From assembly GCF_035083965.1 (NCBI RefSeq), contig NC_089727.1, positions 13,025,501 to 13,089,500 of the forward strand: a stretch of 64,000 nucleotides of DNA, in the 5' to 3' direction. The DNA is from Branchiostoma lanceolatum. Its lineage: Eukaryota > Chordata > Leptocardii > Amphioxiformes > Branchiostomatidae. Positions 41,372-52,720 of the stretch are shown here, in pieces. The position numbers and the translations under genes were made by a program. Each line of letters begins with the position of its first letter. Position 1 is the first letter of the stretch. Below the pieces are notes generated by a model that worked only from the letters and a program-made list of their open reading frames with translations, had not been told where the DNA came from and ran no database searches.

Positions 41372-41930
41372 AAAGGCAATCTACAACGTGTAGATGTGAG
41401 ACTGACCCCGTTCATCCATGGCTGAGTAGCCGCGGCTGGAAGGACCGCGCGCCATGGACGAACAGTTACGAGGAGGAGAGGGACCAGTCCCGAGGCGGAC
41501 TGCTATCAACGCCGGGTGGGCATCCCCTGATCTCGAGGAAAAGAGTGTACGGCCTTTCCAAGCTGAAGGTGGCCGTGAATAAAACTGTCCAGGTTGGGTA
41601 ACATGGATATAGCACGCTGGCGGCGTGCATGGAAAACTACTGGCTTCTGATTGGTTAAATTGTTGGCTTGTGATTGGTTGGAAAAATGCACTTTTAAGTA
41701 TTTCCCCCATTGGTTGTCTATGATGATGTCTTTCCCCGGATCGGTCACCTGTCTGATGAGATTATCTGACTCTGAGTGTTGCACCCAATTGGTCATCTGT
41801 GCTAATTAGATTAATTGCAGCGACGAAACAAACAGCGCACGACCTGTGATTGATAGCAGAGTTCTGCAGCTCGCAGGGCGAGGTTCTGGTTTATATCTAC
41901 CACATGCTTAAAACCTTCTTGCTATTAGTA

Positions 41931-42686
41931 CAGACGAAGCCCCTTAATTGCACATCGGATAAACGCACCTTCCATTTAATTGCACCGAATCCCAATATAC
42001 AAAACCGGTTCCCCATTCACTGCATTGTTAGTGACTCCGCATATCTGCACCGCGCATGGTCACCAATAACTGCACCAATTTTTTTTCAAAAATCCTCGAC
42101 AAGTTAACTGAAAAGGTGCGCTAAAATCGGCAAACGCGGTACAAATGAGCCGATACCTGCCGGTGTAAAGGCGCAATACCGCCAATATGTTTCAAACTGT
42201 TTTGAGTAACAAAAGAAGGCAGTCTCCATTGACAGTTACGTTGATAGGAATCGTATGGGAGGTCCCGGGCGGGTCACCCGTAATCAGTAACCAAGTTTTA
42301 ATTTCAATTCCTAGTTTCATGGTGGTACATGCACTCTACGTAATGTAACACAGAAACTGTTATCCCATGAGTGAATGACGACGTTTCAGAATGCCTCCCC
42401 TGTAACATTACGTGTGTTGTAATGCGGTAGATCGCATGGAAAAATGAAAGAATACAAAATCAAAACAGGTTCGTAGTCATTTCTTTATTTTCAGCAAAGG
42501 GTCAATAAATTAAGTTGATGACTGAATATTTTCGTCTGTTTTCTTTGTGCTAGTGTTTCTGACTAACAATACACCCCCTCGCCCATGGTGGTGCGGTCCA
42601 GCTGGGTATTTCGCATAATTGCACCAGCCGGATAATTGCACCAAAAACGCTGACAAATGGGTGGTGCAGTTAAGCGGATTCTACTG
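41931..42686. mobile_element. Pogo/mariner-like non-autonomous DNA transposon
   Basis: The left end CAGACGAAGCCCCTTAATTG and the right end (read inward, CAGTAGAATCCGCTTAACTG) are terminal inverted repeats of the CAGTRGAAYCC-CTTAA type found in pogo-like elements. A TA duplication flanks both sides (41929-41930 and 42687-42688). Both subterminal regions repeat TTGCACC words. The internal 700 bases contain no transposase frame. Confidence 0.75.
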
Positions 42687-42689
42687 TAA

Positions 42690-43060
42690 TACCAAGTGTG
42701 TTCGTCGGGCACGACGACCAATACTGAGCCAACAAAAGTTGCTACGGTGAACGGGCATTTCAGGAAATGATAAAGTTGGTGCATATCAATAGCGTTATCT
42801 GATTAACACCTCCACACCATGGTATAACGTTAAGTATGCGATAGCGATAGCGGTAATACGACTTTGTCGCCAGATTCAACCCAGACAGTATGTTCTATGT
42901 GCCTTTTGGGGTACGACATAAGGGATGGTGGAAAACGTTTCCTCAAGATTTTTTTCCATTTCTCTTTATCACACAGAGAGAATGGGTCAAAATATGAAGG
43001 TGCGCATGCTCCTCCGTTTCCTTACATGATCTACATAACAGACTGATCATTCCTGTTGTT
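42690..43060. other. Intergenic DNA, nothing recognised
   Basis: No exon or repeat was identified. Confidence 0.4.
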
Positions 43061-43072
43061 CAATTCAAGTGC

Positions 43073-43232
43073 AAATGAGCCATTCAAGTTCAAAGGAAGC
43101 CAAACTTTATTGAAAGAAACTAGTGCCTAAAGACAAGTGCAATGTTAGTGTTGTCTCCAGAATATTGCTCGAGTCTTTGAGCAAACCTGTCTGCATTTGC
43201 CGCTTAAGCGCAAATGCTTGTTAATTAACATG
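43073..43232 (+). repeat. Direct repeat, left copy
   Basis: About 160 bases match 44488-44648 in the same orientation, sharing GTGCCTAAAGACAAGTGCAA, AATATTGCTCGA and CGCAAATGCTTGTTAATTA. The two copies flank the palindromic region at 43340-44475. No TG...CA ends or primer-binding site was seen, so they are not clear LTRs. Confidence 0.85.
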
Positions 43233-43339
43233 TTGTGTGCATGCCCATTATTTTGAAAAACGCCGACGGTCTCACAGCGACCTCTATCTGCTTCTTTTAA
43301 TACTGCAGTACCACTATTCATGACGGCAGTTTTGACAAG

Positions 43340-44475
43340 AGTCGATAGAGGTCCCACTCGGAGTAATACAGGAATGAGACCAAGTCAAGTGCACACTGTA
43401 CCGTCACACACCATGCCTGTCACGTTCTATGCTTTCCCAGGCACAGAACGTGACACAGCCCGACCGTCACAGACTGTGCCCGGAAGTGCTGTCAATCACT
43501 GTGACTGACGGGGCAGTGATGCCCGCGTTTCCATATAAGGCAGCGTGTTTTTGTTTACCGCAATCCCCCCACCCCCCATCATCTTTGTTTTTTGGGGCGC
43601 TGAGGTAAGGAGGAACAGCGTAATTCTCGCTCTGTAAAATAATTGAATAACTTAGACCTGGAATTGAAGTGGCACAAAAAGACAGTGTCTATAACAGATG
43701 CTAAAAATAAAAAAACAATTTGTAAGACTAAATATATTCTATCCAGGGAAACCAGATCTAGACTAGGATCGGGCCACTTGCCGATTACTTCGACGTCCCG
43801 AGGCAGTCAGCTCGCCCGATCTAAATCAATGCTACGGGAAGTTGTGGCCCCGGGCACTGTCCAGGCACGGTTCGTGACAGTGCCGGAGTGTCACAAACTG
43901 TGCTTTTGCCCCAGGCACGGTTTGTGACACTCAGGCACAGTCACAATCCGTGCCTGGGCACAGTTTGTGGCAGTGCCCGAGTGTCACAAACCGTGCCTGG
44001 GGCAAAAGCACGGTTTGTGACACTCCGGCACTGTCACGAACCGTGCCTCAGGACACAGTCGTGAATGGCAGGGTTCGGGACGGATTTCTGTTGTAGAAAT
44101 TCGTGATGAGACGTCCGTCTGTTTGTGCCGCATCAACTCTAAGTCCAAATCATCCAAGACAAGCGCGAAATGTATTTCAATGAGCGAGAATTACGCTGAT
44201 TCTTTCTCATCCCAGCGCCCCGAAAAAACAAAGATTGCGGGCTGCAGGGAAAAAACGCGTTGGGCAGACTCCTCCCCCTCAAAACACTAAGCTCCGCCCA
44301 AAAGCACAGTATGGGATAAGACCCCCTGTGTGTCACGAACTGTGCTCGGTTGGGCACCATTCGTGACGGTGTCCGAGTGTCACAAACCATGCTTTTGTCC
44401 CAGGCACGGTTTGTGACACGCGGGCACTGTCACAAACCGTGCCTAGGCACCAAACGTGACAAAGCACCAAACGTG
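43340..44475. repeat. Nested palindromic region built on GGCACGGTTTGTGACA
   Basis: The centre is a 186-base near-perfect palindrome (43863-44048, axis near 43955) with only about eight mismatches per 93-base arm. Its arms contain the word GGCACGGTTTGTGACA in both directions. Further copies lie at 43380-43510 and 44325-44475. Outside the central palindrome, 43566-43650 is the inverted counterpart of about 44150-44240 (ATCTTTGTTTTTT, CAGCGTAATTCTCGCT). It would form a large hairpin. No protein frame accompanies it. Confidence 0.85.
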
Positions 44476-44487
44476 ACGCAACACACA

Positions 44488-44648
44488 CGAGCTATTCAAG
44501 TTCAGAGGAAGCTAAACGTTATTGAAAGAACACAGTGCCTAAAGACAAGTGCAATGTTAGTGTTGTCTCCTCCAGAATATTGCTCGACTCTTTGAGCAAA
44601 CCTGTCTGCATTCACCGCTAAAGCGCAAATGCTTGTTAATTACCTTCG
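44488..44648 (+). repeat. Direct repeat, right copy
   Basis: Partner of 43073-43232. It runs straight into the dispersed repeat that starts with ACCTTCGCCGAGAAGGT. Confidence 0.85.
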
Positions 44649-45690
44649 CCGAGAAGGTAGCGTTTGTGGGTGTGTTTGTTTGTGTGTAGTGGACCAGCTT
44701 AACTCGAGAATGCCTTGATGGATTGTCTTGGTATTTGGTATGTTGTTAGCTTTTGATGAGACCTAAACACGATTAGATTTTGGGCCCCCTAGCGGCTTCT
44801 TACGGTACTGCAGTGGAACTTCCTGTTTTGATATCTTGTGTTCCGGACATGCTATGGAACTGATTTTTGAGTGGTAGATAGCTCTTTGAACAGAGAGTAA
44901 GTGGTGTGGGTTTGGGCCCCCTAACAGCTTTTTTGGAACTGCAGGAGCAGGTTTTGCGTCTGACTTTGAAAGGGAATAAGTCAAGAAGAGCTTGATGGAT
45001 GGTAATGATTTTTGGTGAGTACATAGCCTGAGTGATGACGTACATGATTAGATACTTCTTATACAAATCAGTAACCTAATTTGCATGATTATTGAGGAAA
45101 GTTTGTACATCCGCCAAATTCCATGATAGGACTCTGAAACATGTGACATGTGTAACTGAGGAATAGAGAAATATCAATTGATATGAAGTATGCAAATGAA
45201 GACTTCATTTGCATAATTCTACTATAACTATAACTCAAGATGGCTTTGATGGATGGTCATGATTTTTGGTATGTAGATAGCTTGTGTGATGCTTAGTATA
45301 ATTTGCATAATTAATGAGGCAACTTTGAAAATCCGCTTTGTTCTATGATTTGACTATTCAAATTGTAACTGAGGAAAAGAGGAATGTTGATAGATAGAAA
45401 ATATGCAAATGTCGGCCTAACTTGCATACTTAATGAGAAACTACTATAATTCCATACTGGTAAATGACGGCAATTTCATACATTTCATACTTTTTGTGTG
45501 GCATCGGGAAGTTATGTGAATGTGAACATCGTCGAATCAAATTATACTAATAAGGGCCTCATTTGCATAATTTATGATAAATATTAGCATAACCTTCTTT
45601 GTTAAGCTCATAATTTGTTAAGCTCATACTTTGGACATGTTATATTTTAAGACAATCAACTGGTATGATTTATAATTGACGAGAAACACT
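44640..45690 (+). repeat. Dispersed repeat of unknown class, long copy
   Basis: Starts with a small hairpin (CTTCGCCGAGAAG) and TGTTTGTTTGTG. It continues with modules shared with 35435-36130 (GGGCCCCCTAGCGGCTT, GTACTGCAGTGG) and later modules shared with 31648-31945 (TAATTTGCATAATTAATGAG). Two internal units of about 215 bases repeat in tandem. No reverse-transcriptase or transposase frame was seen. Confidence 0.7.
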
Positions 45691-46105
45691 CCTAATACGT
45701 TAGTCATAAAGGTTAAAATGATTTTAGTCGTAGTCATTTCCCCCATCCTTTTGAAACGTGATGGCGGTTGCTGAACTCAATACCTTTTGTTCTACACCAA
45801 TCAGTGAGACTAAATGAGTAGAGACAGCTTCAATGTCGGACCACGTCGTAAACTGATGAGTGGCAAAACCGAAGCGTCAGTCACATTACTTGAAGGATAA
45901 TTGTTTGCCCCACATAACGTTCAGGAGATCTCGTGTTTTTGCGGCAAACGATTTGCAATTTTTTTGAATGATTTAATTAAATTCTTGATATGAAAGCGTC
46001 ATCTCGTCAGCTGATGAGGTCCGGCTTTTCGTCTAGCGTTCTTTAGGTCTCTTCAGATCTTGTTTCGAGTGTTTTTCTCCGACCATTTCCGTCTACAGGA
46101 GAATA
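45691..46105. other. Intergenic DNA, nothing recognised
   Basis: No exon or repeat was identified. Confidence 0.4.
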
Positions 46106-46107
46106 AT

Positions 46108-46422
46108 CGGGTTCGTGGTTCCGAATGCGCATGCACAGCAAGATGCATTATGGGTAATGTATCAAAATCGAAGGACCCTATATTGTAAACAGTTCTCGTC
46201 TAGACCATGTTTTTTGAAAAAAAAAATTAATACTTTTTATTTCAATTTCAAACCTGTACATAAAAAGCAAAGCCATGACAAAATCAACAATGGCATGTAA
46301 TTTGAAAAGGTAAACATTATAATACATCAAACAGCTTGTTACGACGTCTCAGGGGCCTTCAACTTTGACACATTCAGCACAATGCATGTCACTGCGCATG
46401 CGTAGTTGGAACCATGAACCCG
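46108..46422. mobile_element. MITE with ~70-bp inverted ends
   Basis: The ends are inverted repeats: CGGGTTCGTGGTTCC and its counterpart GGAACCATGAACCCG. Further inward GCGCATGC and an ATGCATTATG/CACAATGCAT pair are kept. Total length is about 315 bases. A target duplication was not determined. Confidence 0.7.
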
Positions 46423-46424
46423 CT

Positions 46425-48335
46425 TATCCGCTCTTAATCTTAGAAAGACGTGCGAAACGCTGCAAGACAAGTGGGACCCATACATCTGCTCATAGATCGA
46501 TGAAAGCGCTGATGTTGGCACTCTGCTTGTCGTTAAAATGTGCCAGCTTGTATTACCCGCATTAAAACAGGTCGTACAACTAGCCACATTTACAATGTAT
46601 CAATTAAGTAGTCACAAAATGTAGCAAAGGTAACGATGCCCTACTATGGATTTGGGCGTTAGGACGTTCAAGCACAAATTAATTTATAGAATTATCGACA
46701 GCTATGCACAGGAGATAATCACATTACTTTTCACGTCGTATTGAGTGCAGCGGAGTTAAATTATTTAACGCAGAAAATTTGCGGAGCAAGATAATAGAAC
46801 GTTTTACGAGGTCTTTGGAAACGTGGCTAGGTCTGCAGTTTCTCTTTTATCGGACTCCCCTGGAGGAATGACCCAATTTGTGATGTATGTTTACCGTACG
46901 TAGTACGCGCGGAAAGAGGAGACACAGGCTGCCGGTGCTGATCTCAAAGTTGGGCAGCTTTCGTGCCCCGGCGCCTGATGGGATTTAAAATGGCGCCCGG
47001 AGCCGCCATCTTGCCTACTTGATATGGACGCAGTTGGTCTGGAGGATTAATTTCACTATCCGCAGATATTATCTAGTCATATCTCCCATATCGATTTTCG
47101 CTACAGAAGGATATCATTTCTATGGAAATTGGAACGCATTTGGCTAGACAATAGCCATAGCGAAGGACTCTAACTCCATATTAATCCCCCACCGTCGTCA
47201 TTTATTTCCACCGCATAATTCGAGAAGACGTGTGCGGGTTTGGAGGGATTAGGCACAAGAGAGAAGCAGTGCCACGGTGTAACTTTGAATCATGCCTTGT
47301 ACTTGCCATAATCAAATGTCAACAAATATAGAATTCAGTCGTTCAGATTTCTGCCGTAACTATGTCGAATGAGCTGATAGATCAGTTCTAGAATTCTGTT
47401 TGTCTCATAACTGACTCAAACTTTAGTCACCAATGTTGTCAGGTATCAAATCGTAAAAGTCTATTGTCGGCAACTAGCTCTTATAACAGAAGTCAAAAAT
47501 TATTTTTGGCCCAATATTTCCAGAATATGGCTGAATGAAATAAGATAAAAACTGCACTTTGCTGAAGTCAGGTCTTCCACGATGACTACCTTACAAAAGC
47601 TCAAGATGAACACTTACCATTTGACCGCTTAGCAAGGCAGGCCAGACATGGCGAGCTAAGATAAACAAGATCCAATGCCATATAACACAGAACCACATGT
47701 AGGTTTATCATGTAAAGCATACATGACGTTGTACATGTCCTAGATACCCTAGCTCCACGCACGCGCGCCCTCGTATTGCAGATTCAATCAGTCCATTCTG
47801 TTGACCCAGTTGGACCATCAATCCCTTCATAGATCGTCGGCTTAGTTGTCAATCATAGAGAGTTAATGGTTTTAGCTCATTCGCTGTCTGATCGCCGCGG
47901 AGATTCTGCGGTAATGACTCTACAACTGCCGCGGGCTGGGAGGGAAAATTGGCCAGGAGAGGACGTAAAAACTGTTTCGAGGTCAATAAAGAGAATTTAG
48001 TGGTAACTCATCACACGTTGTTGAAATGGATGAGTAGCATCTTTGCGAGACGTTCTTATGGCCTTCTTAGGCCATTCGGACAAGAAAGCTTAGATTGTAT
48101 GGCCATGCAATAAGGTGACTACCACAAACATTGGTTTACAAAGCTTACTAGAAGTTTCCCAGCCATAGACCCCGGGGAAGCCCCCCCCCCCCCTCCAAGC
48201 GATTGATAGACTAGATTGTGAAAGACACAACAAGTAGTAACGTTAGAGTCTAGGGCCCAGTACCCTGGAACATGGAGGAACCTAAGGGAGGGGAGCAACG
48301 GGTAGTTGGTGTCCTAGGTACCTAGGCATGAGTCG
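46425..48335. other. Gene-free DNA with G+C-rich islands
   Basis: No exon recognised. Two repeat-poor, G+C-richer islands stand out, at about 46920-47030 (with GGCGCCTGATGGGATTTAAA) and 47870-47965 (with ATCGCCGCGGAGATTCTGCG). They may be cis-regulatory. A C run of about 15 lies near 48181. Confidence 0.4.
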
Positions 48336-48339
48336 ATGT

Positions 48340-48540
48340 CCAAAAAACGCATTCACGGTGAAACATTAGGGCTTTCCTTGGTGCTGAAATACCATCAACT
48401 GTACATGTACAAGCCACACACTTCAACACTTCAGACGTCCCATAGTTTCTAGGACAAGTTTCGTTACATAATTTCGATCTACATTCAATAGGGTCATTCT
48501 GCTTCTTGTGCTGCATTTCATTTCACGTTCTGCATTTTTG
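48340..48540 (-). repeat. Inverted dispersed repeat, left member
   Basis: Matches the reverse complement of 50215-50440. Shared words include CCTTGGTGCT, CACTTCAACACTTCAGACGT and the ends around CAGAACGTGAAAT. On the minus strand both members read YGTSEVLK, DGI and APRK, so they share a frame-like similarity that probably reflects repeat identity. Confidence 0.75.
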
Positions 48541-48544
48541 AACG

Positions 48545-50130
48545 TCGTTCTTTTTCACGTTCAGCATTCACGCCGTAAGAAACGATTTTGATCTACCGTG
48601 ATTTTCAAACAACTCACGCGTACTTCCTAAAAGTGTCCAGCCGCTACAATATATGCTAACGTTCCATGGCTGAGGCAATTTTCTTTGAAGAATTAAGACA
48701 ATGCGATAATAAGAAGCGTTACGTGAGCCTTTCTTTCAAGTTTCCCCTCGTCAATGTTCACCTTGTCAAACTCTAACTCTCGGTTGTCCCATTTCGCTCA
48801 ACGTCGAGTAGCGCTTCTTTAATTGTCATCCATGTCGGCGTGTTCACTCGTGAATTCCTTGTCTTCACAGTGTCATAGTTAATTTTTTCACCTACAAAAA
48901 GGCGTCGGTCTAGAATTGACGACTCAACGGTCGCGACAACGTGAGGGCTCAGGGGTCTCCACGGGGATTTAGATATCAGCAGGCAGCTCGTCAGGCGGTC
49001 TCAGGGGCCTTACCTGGAGGTGTGCGGAAGCGCTGATAAGGCCGTAACAAAGCGATTATGGGTTTGAAGGGAATACTTGCACCTAACTTCGTCTAGCCCG
49101 TGTTATAAATGCCTTCACACTGCTGAGTGCTGACTTAATGCATGTATAATACCTTCTGCCTATAGCCTACAAGTTAAGTAGAGTCAGAGATTACATACAA
49201 TGAACCGAGCGTTCTTTTGGGAGGCAAACGGAGGTGTTTTGAGTTTTTTCTGCTTTATGTCCCATGTTGGAAAGAGGGGTTATATGCCGTTTAGAGTTAC
49301 TATGTGTACAGGACTGCCAATACATTAATGGCATCGCCAACCACTATTTAAACACACTAACTTTACACTTTTACTCAGCTGACTCACTTGCTATAAACAT
49401 AAAAAGATGTGAAACTTGTTAAAGTTATTTCTTATTCCCATAGTTACTGGAGGCATCTGTTTGATATTTCTTTAATTTTCAAGAATACGAGATTCATAAA
49501 GCTGCAAGTTGATGACAGATGTAGACTAGTGAATGACTTGCCCAGAACAGTATAGAAATGTATTCACCGTGGTTTTTAAGGCACCGTTAACTGTTCAAAC
49601 CAGGTCATTCATCACTAGTGCACTGGATTAACACAAACTGGCGATCAATAACTTCTCTCTGCTAAAGATGGCGCCAAGACAATATTTTGCTAAACACAGA
49701 ACTCCCCCAAAGGTCTCTTGATTCATTGTTCACCGTAAATTAAGTCATATATTGATCAGGGGTGCCCATAGTATTAATTAACGTATTGCATACTGAATAC
49801 ATGACCCAAAATGCCTTACTGTCTTACTTAAGTCTCATCGTACCACTCCTCTGACATCTGTACTTGTACTTCTATACTCGAGTGGCTCTCTAGCCTTGTT
49901 TGACAAAAAGGAGGATCTTGTACACAATATATCACGGTGTATATGTAGGTTCAGACCTGTGGCTGGTAACGATTTATTTGGTTGGGCAGTGCGCAGCTTG
50001 TAGAGATTTGATGGGACATCGCTCTCGCACAAGACGCACGGGGAAATGAACGCGTAACAGATCCAGCGGACGACGTGTAAATCGATGGAGTGTGGCGGGC
50101 GTCCTGGGCTCGTTACCGTGCTGACGAGGC
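48545..50130. other. Gene-free DNA with one G+C-rich island
   Basis: No exon recognised. An island at about 48920-49060 (with GGGGTCTCCACGGGG and GCGCTGATAAGGCCG) is G+C-richer than its surroundings. Confidence 0.4.
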
Positions 50131-50141
50131 GGGGATGTTAG

Positions 50142-50440
50142 CCTGGAGTCCAGCCTTGTTAGTGTTGGTCCGCTCCCAACACTCGCTACTCAACGTTGTT
50201 GGCGGAGTAGCGAAAGAATGCAGAACGCAAAATAGAATGACTCAGAACGTGAAATAAAACAGCACGTGAAACAGAATAACCCGTTTGTACATGTATGTAG
50301 ACCAAATGGATTGGACGAAATATGTCACAGTGTCTATGGAACGTCTGAAGTGTTGAAGTTTGTGGCTTGTGCAGCTGATGGCATTTTAGCACCAAGGAAA
50401 TCCCTAATGTTTCCCATGAATGCCAGAATCACTAGCGCTT
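50142..50440 (+). repeat. Inverted dispersed repeat, right member, with TAGCCTGGAGTCCAG end
   Basis: Begins with TAGCCTGGAGTCCAGCCTTG, the end sequence of the hairpin family at 32650, and continues with the segment inverted relative to 48340-48540. About 2 kb separate the two members. Confidence 0.7.
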
Positions 50441-50547
50441 TTGGACATCGACTTTAGACACATGATTAGGTACCAAGGCAAGGAACTGGTCCCTTGCTCC
50501 CCCTCGTTTCTACGGTGGGAATTTTTGGTATGAAGATTTTGCTGATT

Positions 50548-50860
50548 ACTTCCGTGAAGACGGACATGTTGTTTTCGGTCTATCTTTGTTTGCCTTGGTG
50601 TGTGTTCAAGTTTGTTCCCACTAGCCGGCCGGGTCTAAGTTTGTTCCCGGGCTGAGTTGTAACCGTAAACTGGCAGGATACCAAGGTTGAGCTGGCCTGT
50701 GTCCAAATTTGTTCAGCAGGATGGCAGGAAGTGAACGTTGGCACATAAACAGTCAGAAATCCGAGGATGGCATGCGCCTGACAGAGGAGCATGTGATGGA
50801 TGGAATGGACATGATTGTGTGATATCTTTTCAAAAAATGTACAAAAAACGTCACCTGAAA
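50548..50860 (+). repeat. Dispersed repeat, copy matching 61623-61960
   Basis: Shares CTTGGTGTGTGTTCAAGT, CCCGGGCTGAGTTGTAAC or a close variant, ACTGGCAGGAT and GGCAGGAAGTGAACG with the right copy, in the same orientation. Confidence 0.8.
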
Positions 50861-52145
50861 AAAAACCCAGATACATCGACTGTAGCACAGTCTATTTTGG
50901 AGGCTAAAACAGACAATATTATTCACCTTCATTTTAAGTCATTTGCTATGATTTAGTGACTACAGACCAAGTAATAGAAGATCTAGGCTATAGCTAATAA
51001 AAGTACACGTCATTGGGCTGTGGAGCCCATGAAGAATATCAGAAATACCAAAATGCCATCCGCAGCAGAGCCTGCCATGGAGGCTACAGCCATCCGTTAA
51101 GTACGTACTACATAAGGCAGGATAAATATCCTTACTCGTATATAGCTTAGGCTGTGGAGCAGAGGGGATCGATGATATATAGCCTGATAATATCATGTCT
51201 TATTTCCCAGGTTCCGTATCTCTATCGGACCCTCCCCTCGGCGCTTCCATTACCGCGGCGGAGTTGAAACCCCACCGCCAGTCATTCCGCGGCGGCCCGG
51301 CGCTGTAAACAACTTTTCCTTTTATGACAGCGATCCTACTGATAAAATATAGAGCTCACTCATGCCTCCAGGAGAAGGGAGCGCTCGTAAATAACTCGTC
51401 TGTTCGGAGCAATTCTAATTATTCAGTTCCATACACGCGCTTGTATAGTTCTTGTCCGTCACACGTAGGTATTATGGTTTTTAATCGTACGATTCTTTTA
51501 GCAGGCTACGGCAGAACCTCGACCACCGACAAAGAACTACGATAGCTTTTCCCGTCACAATACAGCTAGATTGAATACGACATATTCACGACAGCCCCAA
51601 GAATACTACCGCCAATCCTAGGTATATTTTCTGCTGAGACAGAAAGGCCATACTGTTGAATTCACACAGAAAATTGTCTTCAATTCCTCGAGGTTTGAAG
51701 TCGTACTGGGTATCACAATACATGATCCCATCTAAAAAGTACACGATTTTTTGTGTACATGTAATCATATATATGTGTTATTGTAAATTCGCATGTTTTT
51801 GATTTGATCATAAGACTTCAAGTAATGTTCATGACGTTGTATACTGTGTAACATAACATATGTTTTTTAAAAGTCAAATAAATCTACGTCAAATCCTAGC
51901 TACTCTTTTGTAAAAAAAAAATAAACCTGAATCTTCACCGTCTTTAAAGTCGGGTTATTTGCATTTTCTCTCCACGTTCCCTTGATAAAACCCCTCGTTA
52001 ATCACGTCGTCTTCTGCTTTCCTTTAATCAACAACGGTCAATCCCCGTGGTCAGTCCTCCGGATGACCCCCTGCCCTGGGTAGGGGGCGTCTCTACCGTC
52101 ATTCATCATGAGTAGTTTCTCTTCTTTTCGTATTCCGGCACGATA
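50861..52145. other. Gene-free DNA with a strong G+C-rich island
   Basis: The block at about 51200-51380 (CGGCGGAGTTGAAACCCC, TTCCGCGGCGGCCCGGCG, then TTTTATGACAGCGATCC) is repeat-poor and sharply bounded. It is a candidate conserved non-coding element. A second candidate lies at 51935-52090. Confidence 0.45.
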
Positions 52146-52149
52146 CTCC

Positions 52150-52720
52150 ATAAATCTGGGATGAAAAGGTATCATGTTAGTATCTTACAGGACCATCGTT
52201 TGTTGCCCCCGGGCTATACTCAGTTGTACGTATCTTGTACCTATTATCCAATGGACTCTAAAGTCTCCAGAGTGGTGCTAGATAGATATTGTAAGAGACG
52301 TATAACACAGATATCACGCAGTTTTAGAAATTCCAGCCAGACATTCCATCACTGTAGGATAACAAGGCATGTTGGTATCTTACCTGATCATCGTCTGGTG
52401 CACCCTAAGGCGTTTTCTTTGCTTCTTAATCCTACGGATTCTTAAGTCTCTCGAGCCTTGGCCGAGTAGACATTATTGAAGCTATATATAACACAGCTAT
52501 CTCTTACAGTTTACGTGGACCCAAATTCCGACACGACACTAAATTACGACGGAGGGGAAAAATACCGTGTTAGTACATGTATCTTACTACATGTCCATCG
52601 TCCATTATACCCCAAGGCATTTTTCTTTGCCTCTTATCCTGTGAATTCTAAAGGCTATACAGAGTGGTACTGAGTAGACACTGCAGCAGCCAAATAACAC
52701 AGATAGCGAGCGGTCTTACC
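52150..52720. repeat. Degenerate ~205-bp tandem repeat, three units
   Basis: Units start at about 52165, 52368 and 52565. Shared words are TGTTAGTATCTTAC, a CATCGT step, TTTGCTTCTTATCC variants, GATTCTTAAGTCT variants, AGAGTGGT and ATAACACAGATATC variants. Similarity is partial, so the array is old. No coding signal was seen. Confidence 0.65.

Noticed and set aside
43073..44648. LTR retrotransposon defined by the 160-bp direct repeats
   Set aside because: There are no TG...CA ends, no primer-binding site or polypurine tract, and no gag or pol frames between them.
46339..46587. Cysteine-rich 82-codon frame on the minus strand
   Set aside because: It overlaps the right arm of the inverted-repeat element at 46108-46422, and the opposite strand is open as well.
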